In this document: one piece after another, positions 47,689-58,624 of the stretch
Layout: each line of letters opens with the position of its first letter
How positions within the stretch are numbered: position 1 is the first letter of the stretch
Assembly (NCBI GenBank): GCA_020746875.1
Contig: JAGTJL010000006.1
Coordinates: forward strand, 1,984,001-2,048,000
DNA length: 64,000 nucleotides
Source: Rhexocercosporidium sp. MPI-PUGE-AT-0058
Taxonomy: Eukaryota; Ascomycota; Leotiomycetes; Helotiales
Direction of reading: 5' to 3'
The notes under the pieces: generated by a model
The model's database searches: none
Seen by the model: the letters and a program-made list of their open reading frames with translations, nothing else
Told to the model about the DNA's origin: nothing
Translations under genes and position numbers: made by a program

Positions 47689-49529
47689 CTTGAGGGATGG
47701 TGTTTGTCGTTGCTCAAAGTTCGACGAGTCCAGTCGGCAGTCGCGAAGTTGAAGAATCTCGAGAATTGAGTGTGGGAATTAAGCGAACGGGGAAGGTGCG
47801 GTGTTGGCTAGGTAGCTTTGGGACTAGACGTGTTTTCGAAGGCGGCGTTGAATACCTCCTGGCATGGGTGGTTTCTGGTGCTCTAAAATATTCACGACTT
47901 GTATTTCCAGAGGAGGGTTACTAAATCTCTTGAACACAATTGGTCTTATCCCATTTGAGAGCTAATCGGTGATCTGAGTAACATGTTTCTGTATTCGATG
48001 AGTTTGCATCTTTGCGAGAGCATAAAAAGAAGGCCGTTCACTTTTGTAACCGAATCCCGTTGATGGCAATGGGACCATTGTATCTAGGCAATAAGCAGTA
48101 TGTCGAGAACTTTTTGAGGACTGTTATCGGAGTGTCACTTGTTTGATTGGATACTTTCGACCAAGGGCAGGGCTCTGTATTTCGATATGTACCATTTCAC
48201 TCACCAACTCCTTGGTCGGGTATCACCACCACTAGGCAAGTATCGTATCAGTTTTCGATGGCGCTCTAAGTACTAGCAAATGGCCCTCTTGATCCAGTCA
48301 TATAGTGAAAGAACAATAGACTCGTGAAATTAGGAAACCATGTAATCCAAGTATCCCAAAATCCGGATGAAGAAGTCTGTCATGACATGCACTCAATTAT
48401 CTGCAGAATTATTACTTCAAAAGCCCTTGTAGAACAAAGTAGCTTACTTTGAAACTATATGTCCCGTCTTGGCAAAGAAAGTGGTTGTACGGGACTTTGG
48501 AATAGGAAGAGCCAGAGAGAAATAGACAGTGGTCTTGCAGGTAACCCGAGGCAGTGTAATGATTCAGTTGGCTTGGGAAGATGAGGTGCCGAGGAATCTT
48601 TTTCTGTTCTCATTTGTTACTTTATTTGCAATTCAATTGCCTGTGTCGCAAAATCCATTAAAGAACACTCCATAAATATCAGAAAAGGGGATGACCTAGC
48701 GAGTTCCTTGTTGTCCACAAAAAGCAGTATCATATCTAGTCGTGCGACACATACCTCTTAGCTTTACATAATAATCAACACAAGCCATCTCTTTCCAATC
48801 TGTTCAGACGACGCAGCATCCAACGCAAATGGCAAAGGAAATCTTGGAAGCCTGAAAATAATCCGGATTCAGAACGCCTGTTCGCGTAAAAGACATGCTT
48901 CAGAAGAAAGTGCCATGCGAGATCACAATTCAATCGCAAAGTCCAAATAGAATAAGAAGCCTTCCAGGAAACCATGGCCATGATATACAACCAAAGTCAA
49001 GAGATGCCAAGGGACTTTCTGAAGGTAATGATTTGCGTAGCAGGACTTGCAAGAGCATAATCAAGAACGCCTCGTTTTAACTTCCTTCTCGTAGATAACG
49101 AGGCATTTGGTGAGATTAAGAAATCAAGGCGGTAACATATAGCTGGGACAAAATTCGCCAAAGCCTATCTTTCTGCTCTCAAAGCTTCCTGGACTTCCGC
49201 GAAATCATTGACATACAGCTTCTAGGCCGCCAAACCCTTTCTGTACCTCACGTACTCAATTCATCCAAATGAGCTCACAAATCCTCTTCAACCGAGGCCG
49301 ACAGTCGACTTACCCATGCCTTTATGATTCCTAACAGACGCATCCGACAAGATCCTAGATTCCGAAACGGGTATGCATTGCCAAAGGTCCGTCGATGTTG
49401 GTAATGTACAGCTTGATATCCCTCCATGCCCCGCAATCATACCCTCCAGCATTCTCCCCTCGATGCTTAATCCATCAATCCTCTCGAAAACCGACCGATT
49501 GACCTGTCTATATCCACTCCAGCCCAACT
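47689..49529. other. Intergenic region
   Basis: About 1.8 kb between the cpc-2 promoter and the 3' end of cox7a. No supported coding region; short frames at 48775-49080 and 49288-49692 are shadows or noise, the latter being antisense to or overlapping the cox7a exons. Confidence 0.45.
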
Positions 49530-49984
49530 CTATGCCGCGGCATTGGCAGCTCTTTGGTCCTCCAACTTCGAGTAGTATGCGTCTCGCTTGGCGACCGCTG
49601 GGACGTGGTATCCGTACCTGATTTGATCCGTTAGCTGCCATACATTCAGGTAGGTCCCAGGGCGCATTCTCCTTACCAGAAAGCGTATCCAAATGATGTT
49701 CCGAGACCTATTTCCACGATCAGTCCTCGTCCTTGCGAACTGCCATTGAACCACCCCAAAGCTCGCACGACCCTCCATCCACTGCCTAGCAATCCCGTAC
49801 GCTCAATCAGTATCAATCATTTCACTCACCGAAGGCGACGCTGAGGTCAAGGACGAGGCCCCGTCGGAGCATCTGGAACAGAAGTCAGTTCAGGATCTCA
49901 AAGCACAAAACTACGGCTGCAGATAATTGAAGCTGCTTCCAGAAGGTAAAATTGACTTACGCCGGTAATTGGTCTGATTGCCAT
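49530..49984 (-). CDS. cox9: Cytochrome c oxidase subunit VIIa (Cox9-like)
   Basis: Small inner-membrane subunit of respiratory complex IV. Four tiny exons (49961-49984, 49830-49872, 49677-49707 and 49530-49617) sum to 186 nt, 61 residues, so no single open frame shows it. The product begins 'MAIRPITGMLRRGLVLDLSV', continues into the helix 'AFGLGTSFGYAFWYGYHVP' and ends 'AVAKRDAYYSKLEDQRAAN'. This is the fungal COX7a pattern: short matrix segment, one transmembrane helix, charged intermembrane tail with the 'R.D..Y..LE..RA' motif. All splice sites are GT-AG and phases agree. It belongs to a dense run of mitochondrial and basal genes at 49.5-53 kb. Confidence 0.9.
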
Positions 49985-50317
49985 TGTATGTAATTTGTGA
50001 ACTCTTGAGGGGAAGCTCTCAATTGTGTTTCTTGCTCGTATGCATTCAAAAGAGCTCTCGTCTGAGGTCGGAAATCGCATGATTTGGTTCACACTAAGAT
50101 ACACGTGACGATGCACTGACCACTTTACAGGAGACCGACTGGCCGCTCCACATCTCGAGACTTGAGTGAAGGAGGAAGTATTGAATGCGACAAGACGAAA
50201 GTGAATCGCGATTCCACGACTTTGCGGTTTGGGTCTGTGGAGTATGGGAAGAGTGTCGTGTTCTTGCTTTGAGTGATTTTGCTACATCCACGTACAACAA
50301 TTCTACCTATCGCAACC

Positions 50318-51320
50318 ATGGCTCCCATCTCCCCGATCTCGAAGAAGAGAGCTTCCCCCTCCCAAAGTGACGATAGCCTCTCAGAAGAACCCAGCTTGAA
50401 GAGGCAACGAGTCGATACCAGTATGCCCGATACGCCTCCCCCAGAGTTACCGGGGATATATTTCAAAGCCAAAGCAGAGAAGATCTCAATGTTTGACGAT
50501 GATCCGCATCAGTTGTTACTGCGTGCGGTTGCCTTAGTCTTGGAGCATGTAGGGTTTACAGGAGCTTCTCCAGAAGCACTAGAAGCCTTCTGCGCGGAAG
50601 TTGACGTCTGTCAGTATTCCTTTCATGCTGTCAGATTCCACTTACTGATTTCGAATAGATGCGGCGCATTTCCTCTCCAGAGTAACATCCTCGATGCTCA
50701 ATGCCAGACGATCACTTCCCACCCCACTAGACTTCAAGTACGCACTCTCAGAATTCGACCTCCCAATCGCTTCGATAGAACCTCATCTCAAACCACCAAT
50801 ACCTGCCTCCAAACTTCTTCTCCAGCTCGGGCCCGCACCACCTGCAGACTTAGGGTCTCCCTCTCTAGAGAAACTACTAGGAGACGGTCTAAGTGGTGAA
50901 GCCGATAAGAAAGTAAAGCCGTACATACCTAAGAAGTTCCCCTCATTTCCAAGCAAGCACACGTATAAATGGACGGAGAATGATTATGGGCGCGAGATGG
51001 ATCCAAGGAGGGTGAGGGAGGAAGCTGCGAAGGCTGCTAGACAGAGCGAGGAGGCGCTCCGCAAGTTCACGAAAGTGGCCAAGGTTGGGAAGGAGAAAGA
51101 TGTCAAGAAAGCGGCGAGTAAGGATCCGAAGAGTAAAGAGAGACATGAGCTGTGGGAGAAGACAGTGGGCTCGTTGGTGACTGGCACGGTGGAAGCGGCG
51201 GCGAAGGGAAGTGTGGATGATAATGATAGAGGGCTGATCGTTAATGCCGAGAGGTCTTTCTATAGGAAGGGTATGGTTGCAAAGAAGAAGCCTCCTCCGC
51301 CAGTGATCGAGGGGCTGTGA
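50318..51320 (+). CDS. taf8: TFIID subunit 8 (TAF8)
   Basis: Histone-fold subunit of the general transcription factor TFIID in the nucleus; it pairs with TAF10 and bridges to TAF2. Exons 50318-50609 and 50659-51320 sum to 954 nt, 317 residues. The N-terminal 45 residues are disordered and basic ('ISKKRASPSQS', 'LKRQRVD'). The histone fold covers about residues 55-135: 'DPHQLLLRAVALVLEHVGFTGASPEALEAFCAEVDVYAAHFLSRVTSSMLNARR'-like sequence across the intron, followed by 'PLDFKYALSEFDL'. The TAF8 C-terminal signature 'IPKKFPSFPSKHTYKWTE' sits at about residues 210-228. The donor used is GTCAGT, slightly unusual. A Lys-rich C-terminus follows. Confidence 0.92.
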
Positions 51321-51663
51321 GTGTATTGTATCTGGCTTTGATTTGGAGTTAGGCTTTGGGTGCATGAAATCATGGCGTTCGGTCTGGGAAAGGTGATTCA
51401 GCACAGCACTCATTGCATTGCGTTTGCATGAGAGCTACGGTCCTCCTAGATAGGGATGGCAGGTATTATAGTACCGTTATGTATATCTACTTCAAGTCGT
51501 AGAACCAGAACAGGACTTGAAATGGGCAGAAACCCAGTTGTAACATTACCACCACATTGGTTGTGCTGTACGACAAACTGCTAGACGAGCAAACCACTCC
51601 ATGATCATACACGCTTCCCACTCCCAAATTCCATTCTATCATAAAAGAGCTTTCGAATACATC

Positions 51664-52061
51664 TTATACCCCCTTTCCCTTCTTCTCACCCTCCCAAGCC
51701 GTCGTCTCAACCATAAATGTCTTCTGCCCATCCTTACACCTACATCGCTAAAGTCAGCCTCATCCAGTAAACCTCCCTACCCTCCCTCACCCACCAAACA
51801 ACCACACCACACCTCTTATAGCTCACCCACCCAAAACCACACAAACTGAACTCACCGTCTAAACAACCTCTCAACAGGCACACACCTTGTAACACTCTCC
51901 CTCGTAACCGGCCTCTCAACCTCACACTCGTACTGCCACAGCGCAAGGAGTTCGCACCCCTTCAAATCGCCGTGGAAGTCCTTGCGCGCTGTACCTTTGA
52001 GCGTGAGTTGTGTCCGGAAGGGGAGTTCACCGGCGGGGAAGACTTCGACGAAGGGTGCCAT
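51664..52061 (-). CDS. som1: Som1, subunit of the mitochondrial inner membrane peptidase complex
   Basis: Small accessory protein of the IMP signal peptidase in the mitochondrial inner membrane. Exons 51856-52061 and 51664-51739 sum to 282 nt, 93 residues. The sequence reads 'MAPFVEVFPAGELPFRTQL', then 'DLKGCELLALWQYECEV', then 'CVPVERLFRRCKDGQKTFMVETTAWEG' over the splice. The cysteines and the 'RLFRRC..G...ETTAWE' ending match my memory of fungal Som1 proteins. The start codon lies 118 bp from that of the divergent RecA-like gene, so they share a short bidirectional promoter. The exon switches abruptly from C-rich to G-rich codons about halfway along. Confidence 0.82.
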
Positions 52062-52179
52062 GGTGGGCGATTGAAGATTGAGCTGGGACGAGAGTGTTGA
52101 AATTGGTTGGGACTGAGTTGGGGAAGGTGGAAAGTGTGAGAGTGAGGGAGGAAGAGTTGAAAGCTAACGAGGGAGAGAA
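52062..52179. promoter_or_regulatory. 118-bp bidirectional promoter between som1 and the RecA-like gene
   Basis: The start codons of two divergent genes are separated by only 118 bp, so core promoter elements must overlap or be shared. The stretch is purine-rich on the plus strand; no TATA box is evident. Confidence 0.6.
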
Positions 52180-53021
52180 ATGGCAACGATGATATCGTCC
52201 ACGGAAGTCCTCGGGGCGAGATTACTACGGGAGATAGCTTCTGAAGAAGGGAGTTTAGAAGATGTAAGTCATCTCTCCATCTCTCCATCCAAATCTCCCC
52301 CTTTGGCGGCCCAACACCCCTCCTGGTCATCAAATCGAAGTCACATGAAAGTCACATGTCTCCATCAATTTTCTACCTCCACGTACATCCTCTCTTACTC
52401 TTTCCCTCCCTATGTTCCACCCCCCTTGAGATACATATCTAACACCCCCCTCAGCTCCTCAAAACCCTCCGCCAAAACCTCACTCCCTCACCCCCCAAAA
52501 CCGGCATCCCACCTCTCGACGACCTCTGCACACACCACACCAGCAAACTCTCCATCACAGGCCGTACCCTCCCCCTCCTCCACAGCATCCTAATCCACCT
52601 CATCTCCCCCAGCCACTTAAACGGAACAGTCGCTCTCGTAGACCTAACCGGCCGTTTCTCGCCATCCCATCTCCTCCCCTGCCTCTCAAAGTCAGACCTA
52701 ACACACATCCACATCTTCACTCCCACGAAACGCACTCTCCAAGCCACACTAAACAATATAGAAGCATACATGCTCTACGGCGAGCACAAGAGTCATGCGA
52801 GGGAGTGGCTGGGTATTATTGTGAATGGTGGGGTGGGAGGCGATGTTAATCTGGGATGGAGGGGCTGGTTGAGGGTTGAGAGGGAGGAGGTGGGTGGGTT
52901 TGGAGAGGGACTTAGTGTGGATGAGGTTTGGGGAGAGAGGGAGAGGAGGGAGGAGGTTGTTGAGGGTAGGGGCTGGAGGGCGGAGGATGGGGAGGGGAGG
53001 GGTTTTGTTTGGCGGGTGTGA
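52180..53021 (+). CDS. Rad51/RecA-fold-like fungal protein, degenerate P-loop
   Basis: Exons 52180-52263 and 52455-53021 sum to 651 nt, 216 residues. The start gives 'EVLGARLLREIASEEGSLEDLLKTLRQ', followed by 'GIPPLDDLC', as seen in fungal Rad51-paralogue-like proteins. Where a Walker A motif would be, it has 'LSITGRTLPLLHSILIHL', which lacks the GxxGxGK[ST] core. A Walker-B-like 'GTVALVDLTGRF' follows, then 'YGEHKSHAREWLGIIVNGG' and 'GWRGWLRVERE'. It is probably a DNA-repair or recombination accessory protein that no longer binds ATP in the normal way; this is inference from layout. The C-terminus is very Glu/Arg/Gly-rich. Codon choice flips from C-ending to G-ending near 52770. Confidence 0.65.
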
Positions 53022-53335
53022 TGAGGATGGCAGGGAAGGGAAGGTATAGCGTGATGTGAAGTCTGAAGAGCTTGGGGTGAGAGGACGATGGATGCGATGT
53101 GGCATGATAGTTGCGGAACTTCGGGCGAGCTAAAAGAGGATGGGTGATTCTCGCTTCTACATGGAAGAAAATTGCTTCATTGTCCATCTATAAACGAAGG
53201 GTATTGAGATACCAAATGTATCTTCCGCAGCATCGCTCAATGCTAATAAACCAGAAACAAAGACAAGATCCTCTAATGGCCGTCCTTCCAATTCCCCAAA
53301 GTATGCTTTTGCTACCCGAAACCCAAGCCCATGTC
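53022..53335. other. Short convergent intergenic region
   Basis: About 310 bp between two stop codons; it holds only 3'-UTR sequence of the RecA-like gene and of the fusion gene. Confidence 0.5.
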
Positions 53336-56248
53336 TCACTCACTTTCATCTTCCCAATTCTTAACCCCAGGATACGAAGCCAGAGCTGCCTCTCTCTGGC
53401 GAAGCGTCTCATCGAGTGGTCCCATAACCTTCATCACACTTTCCCGATACCTGATACGAAAGTACCAGGCCACGACATTATGCACGCCCTCTGCATTCTT
53501 CCACTCACTTCGTATCTCCTCAATGATAGTGAAAACCGCAAAATCCGTCAAGGAGATGGCGGAGCCTGCGATATATGGCGCTTCGAGAGCGTAGCCTTCC
53601 CAGATCTTCAACTCGCGCTGGAAGGGTTTGACATTGAACGGCTGTGCTCTCCACTTCTTCAAAAGCGAGTCGGATTGCTGGAGGCGTGTGAACTGTTTGC
53701 CAATATCGACTTGGGCCCTTGGAGTTGTGTTTGACTTTGACCCGTAGACCGCGTCTAGGTAGAGCATGATTGCGATATCTCCAACAACGGTTGTCTTGCT
53801 CAGATCGTTGTCTACAAATTTAACGGGCAGACTCTCTGGAATTTCTGGTGCGCCATGGCGCGAGTTTCCATCCTTCCAAGTAAAGGGTGGCGAGAGGGTG
53901 CCCTCTGTCCATTCGATGCCGTGCTCAGCCAGATATAACTTGACGCGCAAGTTCGCTGTGGTATCTGCGGACAGGAATAGCTTTCGACCGTTGGATATGT
54001 GTAGCACATCGAATCCATCGCCATAAGCTGCTTTCCAATCAAATTCTGTCGACTGATTCTCCTTTCCAAAAGCCCGGATCATCATCTCGGCTTCAGGAGT
54101 TTTGCCATTCAGTACAGCCCGGGCCTTTTCCTTGGTCTTAGCAACAGCACCTTGACCCCAGATCTTTGCTTGGTCTTTGTCAAGGTATGTCCCAATGAGT
54201 CTGAAAGTTAAAGAGATACGGCCGCCTTGGAAAGCTAGCTCCTCTGCCATCTTTTCACTAGCCAATCTCTTGTCCTGTCGAATACCATGAAGCCAGCGCA
54301 TATTGGTGACCAATCCCATCTTGCACATCGAATTATGAGGTAGCCCTGCTCTTGTTGCCTTTCGAGGTTCGACTACCTCGGGAGCATCACCTCCCTTCTG
54401 TCTCTTGGTTCGGAATACCATTGTTCTTTGAGCACCAAGACTGACATTTGCAATGAATGTCTCCGGAACAATATCCAAAGTTTTGTCGCTATGCTCCGAG
54501 ATATAGTCTGACCCACTTCGATAGAACTGGATCAGGACGTGATTAACCTCATGCCCAAGGTGCTTCTCGACTTGTTTTTGAATTTGGGAGACTGTTGGAG
54601 AGAACGGGAGCAGAGGTGGCGATTCGTCCGCTGGATGTCGATACACCGGGATGCTTCCATCATGTGCAACCGAGCCTTGAACCGCTACCAGTCGTGGGAC
54701 CTCACCACCTTGATGGGACATCTTCTGCCATTGAACCTCGTCGCGAATCTTTTCGAAAATTCCTTCGGCGAGCTCGTCATCCAGAAGATTCTTGATGATC
54801 GTTGTGTCACCCTCACATAGAACGGGCGATCCATCCTCGCTAGAAGATTCCTGTTCTGGCTCAATAACATAGTCAGGATGTACGGCAATGGCGCCCATCG
54901 AAGCTATTAGCTTCGCCATTTCGGGTTCTTCTGACTTCAAGGCGGGCTTCGGCGCTTCAACTTTTTTGCTATCCGTTGCCATATCTTTTGTCATTGTCAA
55001 CGGTTTGGGTAAGTCCTCGAGTGTTTTCGCTGCCGCCTCCAACGTTGCGGTTGTTGACGAATGACTCTTCTCAGGCGAAGGTCCGGCAGCTCCAGGTTCT
55101 TTGTCCGATGGTTTTGGAGGGTTGGATGGTCGTCGTCGAATTCTTGTTTTCTGCCTTACCCTGTCGGGTTTCTTTGTCTCAACCTTCGTTGGTTTTGATG
55201 GGAGCTGTAAATCTTCTGAGTCATTGCTCTCAGCTCTCTGAGAGCTTCCAGCACTTTCCGCAGCCACCAGTGATGGGAGACCAGTAGAACTCGTAGCTTT
55301 CTGCTTGCCTGCCAATCTGTCCTTCTTCAAACTCAGACTGGACATTAATTGCTCGAGCGTCGAGTTGTTTCCTCTTGGCCCTGGTCTCGGTTGGTTGTTC
55401 CGAGGCGGTGGCTGTCTTTTCGCTTTCTCTCGTAGCTCCTCCCCCAGCTCACCGCTTGATATAATCTCACAGCCAGTAAATTCGATCAATCGGCGCAGAG
55501 CTTCGTCATGCCTTGCCTTACTCCGATAACCAAGACAATCATCGACAATGGTGATCGCATACCCATGTCGTGCAGCATCCATAGCAGTTGCGAAGACACT
55601 GATATTGGTCAAAACTCCGCAAATAAAGATCTCCGTCACGAACTTGGCTCGTAATATCTGCACGAGATTCCCATCTTTGAAGGCAGAGTACCACGTTTTC
55701 TGAAATATCAAGTCCTTCGTTGCGTCCACAGCCGCGAGAGCCTGCTGGACGAAATTGGTGTTCGAAGACATGGCCAGAACAACCTGTGGTAGCTTACCCG
55801 GCTTGACAGAGAGAAATGTCTCCGTCACCGGATCCTCATCCTCATCCAAAGCAAGTGCCGGGCCGCTTTCGTCCGAATCCCCATTATCTTCTTCTTCTGT
55901 TGCTTTCTCCAAGCCATCCTGTAGCTTAGAGGTAGATCCTCCAGAAGTTCTTGAATTATCATCACCCCCACGTTGTTCCAAGTTCAACTCGGTATCTGTA
56001 ATAACACTTTCACTCTCTCCATATGGTTGATTGACCGGCCTCGAAGCCTGAAAGCAACTTCGGATCCAAATAACATTGCCGGTAGCTCGGAAGTCAGGAA
56101 CCAGGCCTACTATCTTATCGAGGAAGTCCGGGGGGCTTCTAACAGGGAAAATGGCATCTGGACTGACGAAATCGTTTTGAAGATCAAGGACCAGCAACGC
56201 CGAGCGGGTTTGCACAAACGGCAGGCTTTGGGCGTCGATTTGGAACAT
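53336..56248 (-). CDS. Three-domain fusion: isochorismatase-like hydrolase, AlkB-type dioxygenase, GST-like domain
   Basis: A single intronless frame of 970 residues. Domain 1 (about 10-280) is isochorismatase-like, with the cysteine-hydrolase triad Asp22 ('LVLDLQNDF'), Lys184 ('FQKTWYSAF') and Cys210 ('IFICGVLTNISVFATAM'), and an acidic insert at about 85-145. A basic Pro-rich linker (about 280-470) follows. Domain 2 (about 475-690) is AlkB-like 2-oxoglutarate/Fe(II) dioxygenase: 'VLIQFYRSGSDYISEHSDKT', His586 and Asp588, Asn601, His654 in 'MRWLHGIR', and Arg677 and Arg683 in 'GGRISLTFRLIG'. This is the nucleic-acid demethylase fold. Domain 3 (about 745-960) looks like a glutathione S-transferase, with 'LHISNGRKLFLSADTTANLRVKLYL' and 'APYIAGSAISLTDFAVF'. 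All catalytic residues of domains 1 and 2 are present. The combined function is unknown; alkylated-base repair linked to a hydrolase is a guess. Confidence 0.88.
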   Translation of the reverse strand: MFQIDAQSLPFVQTRSALLVLDLQNDFVSPDAIFPVRSPPDFLDKIVGLVPDFRATGNVIWIRSCFQASRPVNQPYGESESVITDTELNLEQRGGDDNSRTSGGSTSKLQDGLEKATEEEDNGDSDESGPALALDEDEDPVTETFLSVKPGKLPQVVLAMSSNTNFVQQALAAVDATKDLIFQKTWYSAFKDGNLVQILRAKFVTEIFICGVLTNISVFATAMDAARHGYAITIVDDCLGYRSKARHDEALRRLIEFTGCEIISSGELGEELREKAKRQPPPRNNQPRPGPRGNNSTLEQLMSSLSLKKDRLAGKQKATSSTGLPSLVAAESAGSSQRAESNDSEDLQLPSKPTKVETKKPDRVRQKTRIRRRPSNPPKPSDKEPGAAGPSPEKSHSSTTATLEAAAKTLEDLPKPLTMTKDMATDSKKVEAPKPALKSEEPEMAKLIASMGAIAVHPDYVIEPEQESSSEDGSPVLCEGDTTIIKNLLDDELAEGIFEKIRDEVQWQKMSHQGGEVPRLVAVQGSVAHDGSIPVYRHPADESPPLLPFSPTVSQIQKQVEKHLGHEVNHVLIQFYRSGSDYISEHSDKTLDIVPETFIANVSLGAQRTMVFRTKRQKGGDAPEVVEPRKATRAGLPHNSMCKMGLVTNMRWLHGIRQDKRLASEKMAEELAFQGGRISLTFRLIGTYLDKDQAKIWGQGAVAKTKEKARAVLNGKTPEAEMMIRAFGKENQSTEFDWKAAYGDGFDVLHISNGRKLFLSADTTANLRVKLYLAEHGIEWTEGTLSPPFTWKDGNSRHGAPEIPESLPVKFVDNDLSKTTVVGDIAIMLYLDAVYGSKSNTTPRAQVDIGKQFTRLQQSDSLLKKWRAQPFNVKPFQRELKIWEGYALEAPYIAGSAISLTDFAVFTIIEEIRSEWKNAEGVHNVVAWYFRIRYRESVMKVMGPLDETLRQREAALASYPGVKNWEDESE

Positions 56249-56974
56249 GTCTGGAAATAAACTGAGAGGTACACATCCGTCAGCATTTGTGGAAGTAGCC
56301 AGAGGTATATTTTAAGAGACATCCATTTATCTATCTGCAGGTGCCTGCAGGCGCAAGGATGAGGGCAGCGGAGGTCCAGGGAAGATCTGTGATGCCACGC
56401 GACTTAAATTGGGGAAGATGCGGGCTTACAGATGATAGATGGATTGCAAACCTTATGTGTGGCTAAGGACATTGCCGTTCAGAGACAAAGGCAGGTCGAG
56501 GTCAGGTCAATACAGCCGCCAGATTCGCAGAGGGAGGAAAGCGTCACACGGCATGGTTGTTTTCGATCCTGTAAGCTCCCGACACTCGCTCATCTGCAAC
56601 ATTCTCCGGGGGGAAGAGACAAAGATGCTGATAGAGATAATGTTTGTCTGCAGCAAGAAGAGATAGGCAGATGCATTTTAGGAAGTTGGGACGGATAGAG
56701 TCGGGAGGCAGAGGGAGGGAGGAGGGGGGAGAAGAGAGCGAAAGTCTGAAGCTTTTTGGATAGATAGCAGGGAGGCAGTTAGTTGCAGGGAACTGGCCGA
56801 TGAGCAGGAGGAATTAGTGAACGGAAGCTGAAGAAGCCAGGCTGAACGTTACGGAACCTTACTCCATTCGGCTTTTGATAGACAATGTCTAATCCGGATA
56901 ATTAAGCATAATTGCTCAAAGCGGTTGTTTTTGCTGTCTTTATGGCGGGGCAGCGTCTTGGTGATTGGACATGT

Positions 56975-57006
56975 CGCTCAACTTGGCTCAACTTGGCTCA
57001 ACTTGG
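56975..57006 (+). repeat. 10-bp tandem repeat, three copies
   Basis: The unit GCTCAACTTG occurs three times in direct tandem, the last copy followed by 'gag'. Probably a replication-slippage minisatellite. Confidence 0.85.
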
Positions 57007-57154
57007 AGATCCTCCGAGGGGTCGGATCTGGAAGGGAAATGGCTGTTGAAACTACATGGCGTGGCATGGCTTCCGTGCGGCAAATCATGCTGATATGTTA
57101 GAATAAACAATGCAGGCTAGCGAATATTCTTGAGCTCTCAGACTCTACTGTAAG

Positions 57155-57181
57155 GTGCTGCTGCTGCTGCTGCTGCTGCTT
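57155..57181 (+). repeat. (TGC)n trinucleotide repeat
   Basis: About nine TGC units (CTG/CAG class). In no supported coding frame. Confidence 0.9.
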
Positions 57182-58624
57182 GCAGTCGCTCGGGGACTTG
57201 GCAAACACTTTCTCAAGATCCCCAGCGTCAGGAACATGCAAGGCCAGCGAATTGTCGTTGCAGCCTCTGCTGCCTCTGCACAACAGTTACGACTTGCGAG
57301 GTATACGCTCCGAAACAACCCCTCCATCACGACCTCTCGTCGGCTGCGGCGTTGTGCCGGTGTAGCATGATTGGCCCAGCATGTGTGATGTGCGATGTGC
57401 TGCACTAGATTGCCCTCCGCTGCATGAGAAAAGACGCGAAAAGCACAATGTCACTGCAAGCCCGAGGGGTCCATCCCCATCCCCCTCCATCCCACCCAAA
57501 TCGAGGCTGCCGCGAACAAAAGAACCATTGTGGATGAAAGGGGGGAAGGGGAACGAGGCTTCCGGTCGCAGATCTGCCTTGAATTGCCCAGACGGAAGAT
57601 GTAGATCATCAGCCACAAGAAATTTTTGGTGATGCGGTACTTGAGCTTCGTACCGTACGGCATGCGGCATCTAAATATAAAAATATTCTTTACGGGAGGG
57701 AGCACTTTATCCACTCCTTGTTTTCCTCATCGGGCGGTGAATGGGAAAGTTCAAGATGCGTGGCTTGTCGGTGTGCTTTCTACCGCACCGCCTTGTTTGC
57801 CCTATTCCGACATATCGTGCTTTGTGTCTGTGGTTTTGAGTTCATCCGAGAGCCGAACCAACACAAAAAGACCCAATTGAGCGATTAACAGCGGCCACAT
57901 ATTGTTCCTGATCCTTGATGGGCTGATGTTGCTGGTGCTTGGTGATGGTAGGTTTGACAAAAAGGTGGACGGAATGGCTGTTAACCCGTACGAAGACCAA
58001 TCGTTATCTGATGCTCGGAAGAGCCCTCCGATCTGGCGAGTATTGACTTTCGGTTGGTTACCGAAGGAGGTAGTGTAAGATAGGTTTCAGGTTGTGCAAT
58101 GTTTCTTAAAGGAGTATTACTTGCGAAGTCTGGATCATGGTCTCAACTATTTTGTGTCTCGAAGGGTGCTCGCTTGGCATATTGATTTGAGCAGAGACAT
58201 GGACTTGCTAGCACTTCCGAGATTGAACAACAGAAATGCGCACTTCTTGGCTAAAGAATACACTCGTAAGCATCTCCTCAAACATAAAAAGAAAAGGATT
58301 CGAAAACATGCTCTGACAAGTGAAGTCCCGTGACCTTTAGTCATGTGCAACTACCGCATGCAAGGCTCATATACCTCGGCCCAGATAGCTCGGCTACGGC
58401 TTAGGCTAACCCCCGGATTATTCTATCAACATTGAAGGTTGAAGCTTATACAAAGTCGCATCTTCACTTCCTCTATCAAACTCTAACCAAACATCCAGGA
58501 ACCGTACAGTACATTGCCTCAACTCATCCACACCCGCCATTCTTGCTTGCAACAAAACTACCTCCATCTAAACGCCTTAGACCTGTCTTTCCCCTCTCAA
58601 CCAACCCCACCACCAAATCTCAAA

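Larger units (their letters stand above)
56249..58624. other. Long intergenic region with simple repeats
   Basis: About 2.4 kb. It holds a threefold 'gctcaacttg' tandem (about 56975-57005) and a TGC microsatellite (57155-57181). Frames such as 57287-57670 and 58094-58333 have no support. It carries the promoters of the fusion gene (left) and the dienoyl-CoA isomerase gene (right). Confidence 0.45.

Noticed and set aside
49288..49778. Two overlapping minus-strand frames of 134 and 82 codons
   Set aside because: They are unspliced read-throughs of the four-exon cox7a gene and its 3' flank; the spliced model explains the conserved parts.
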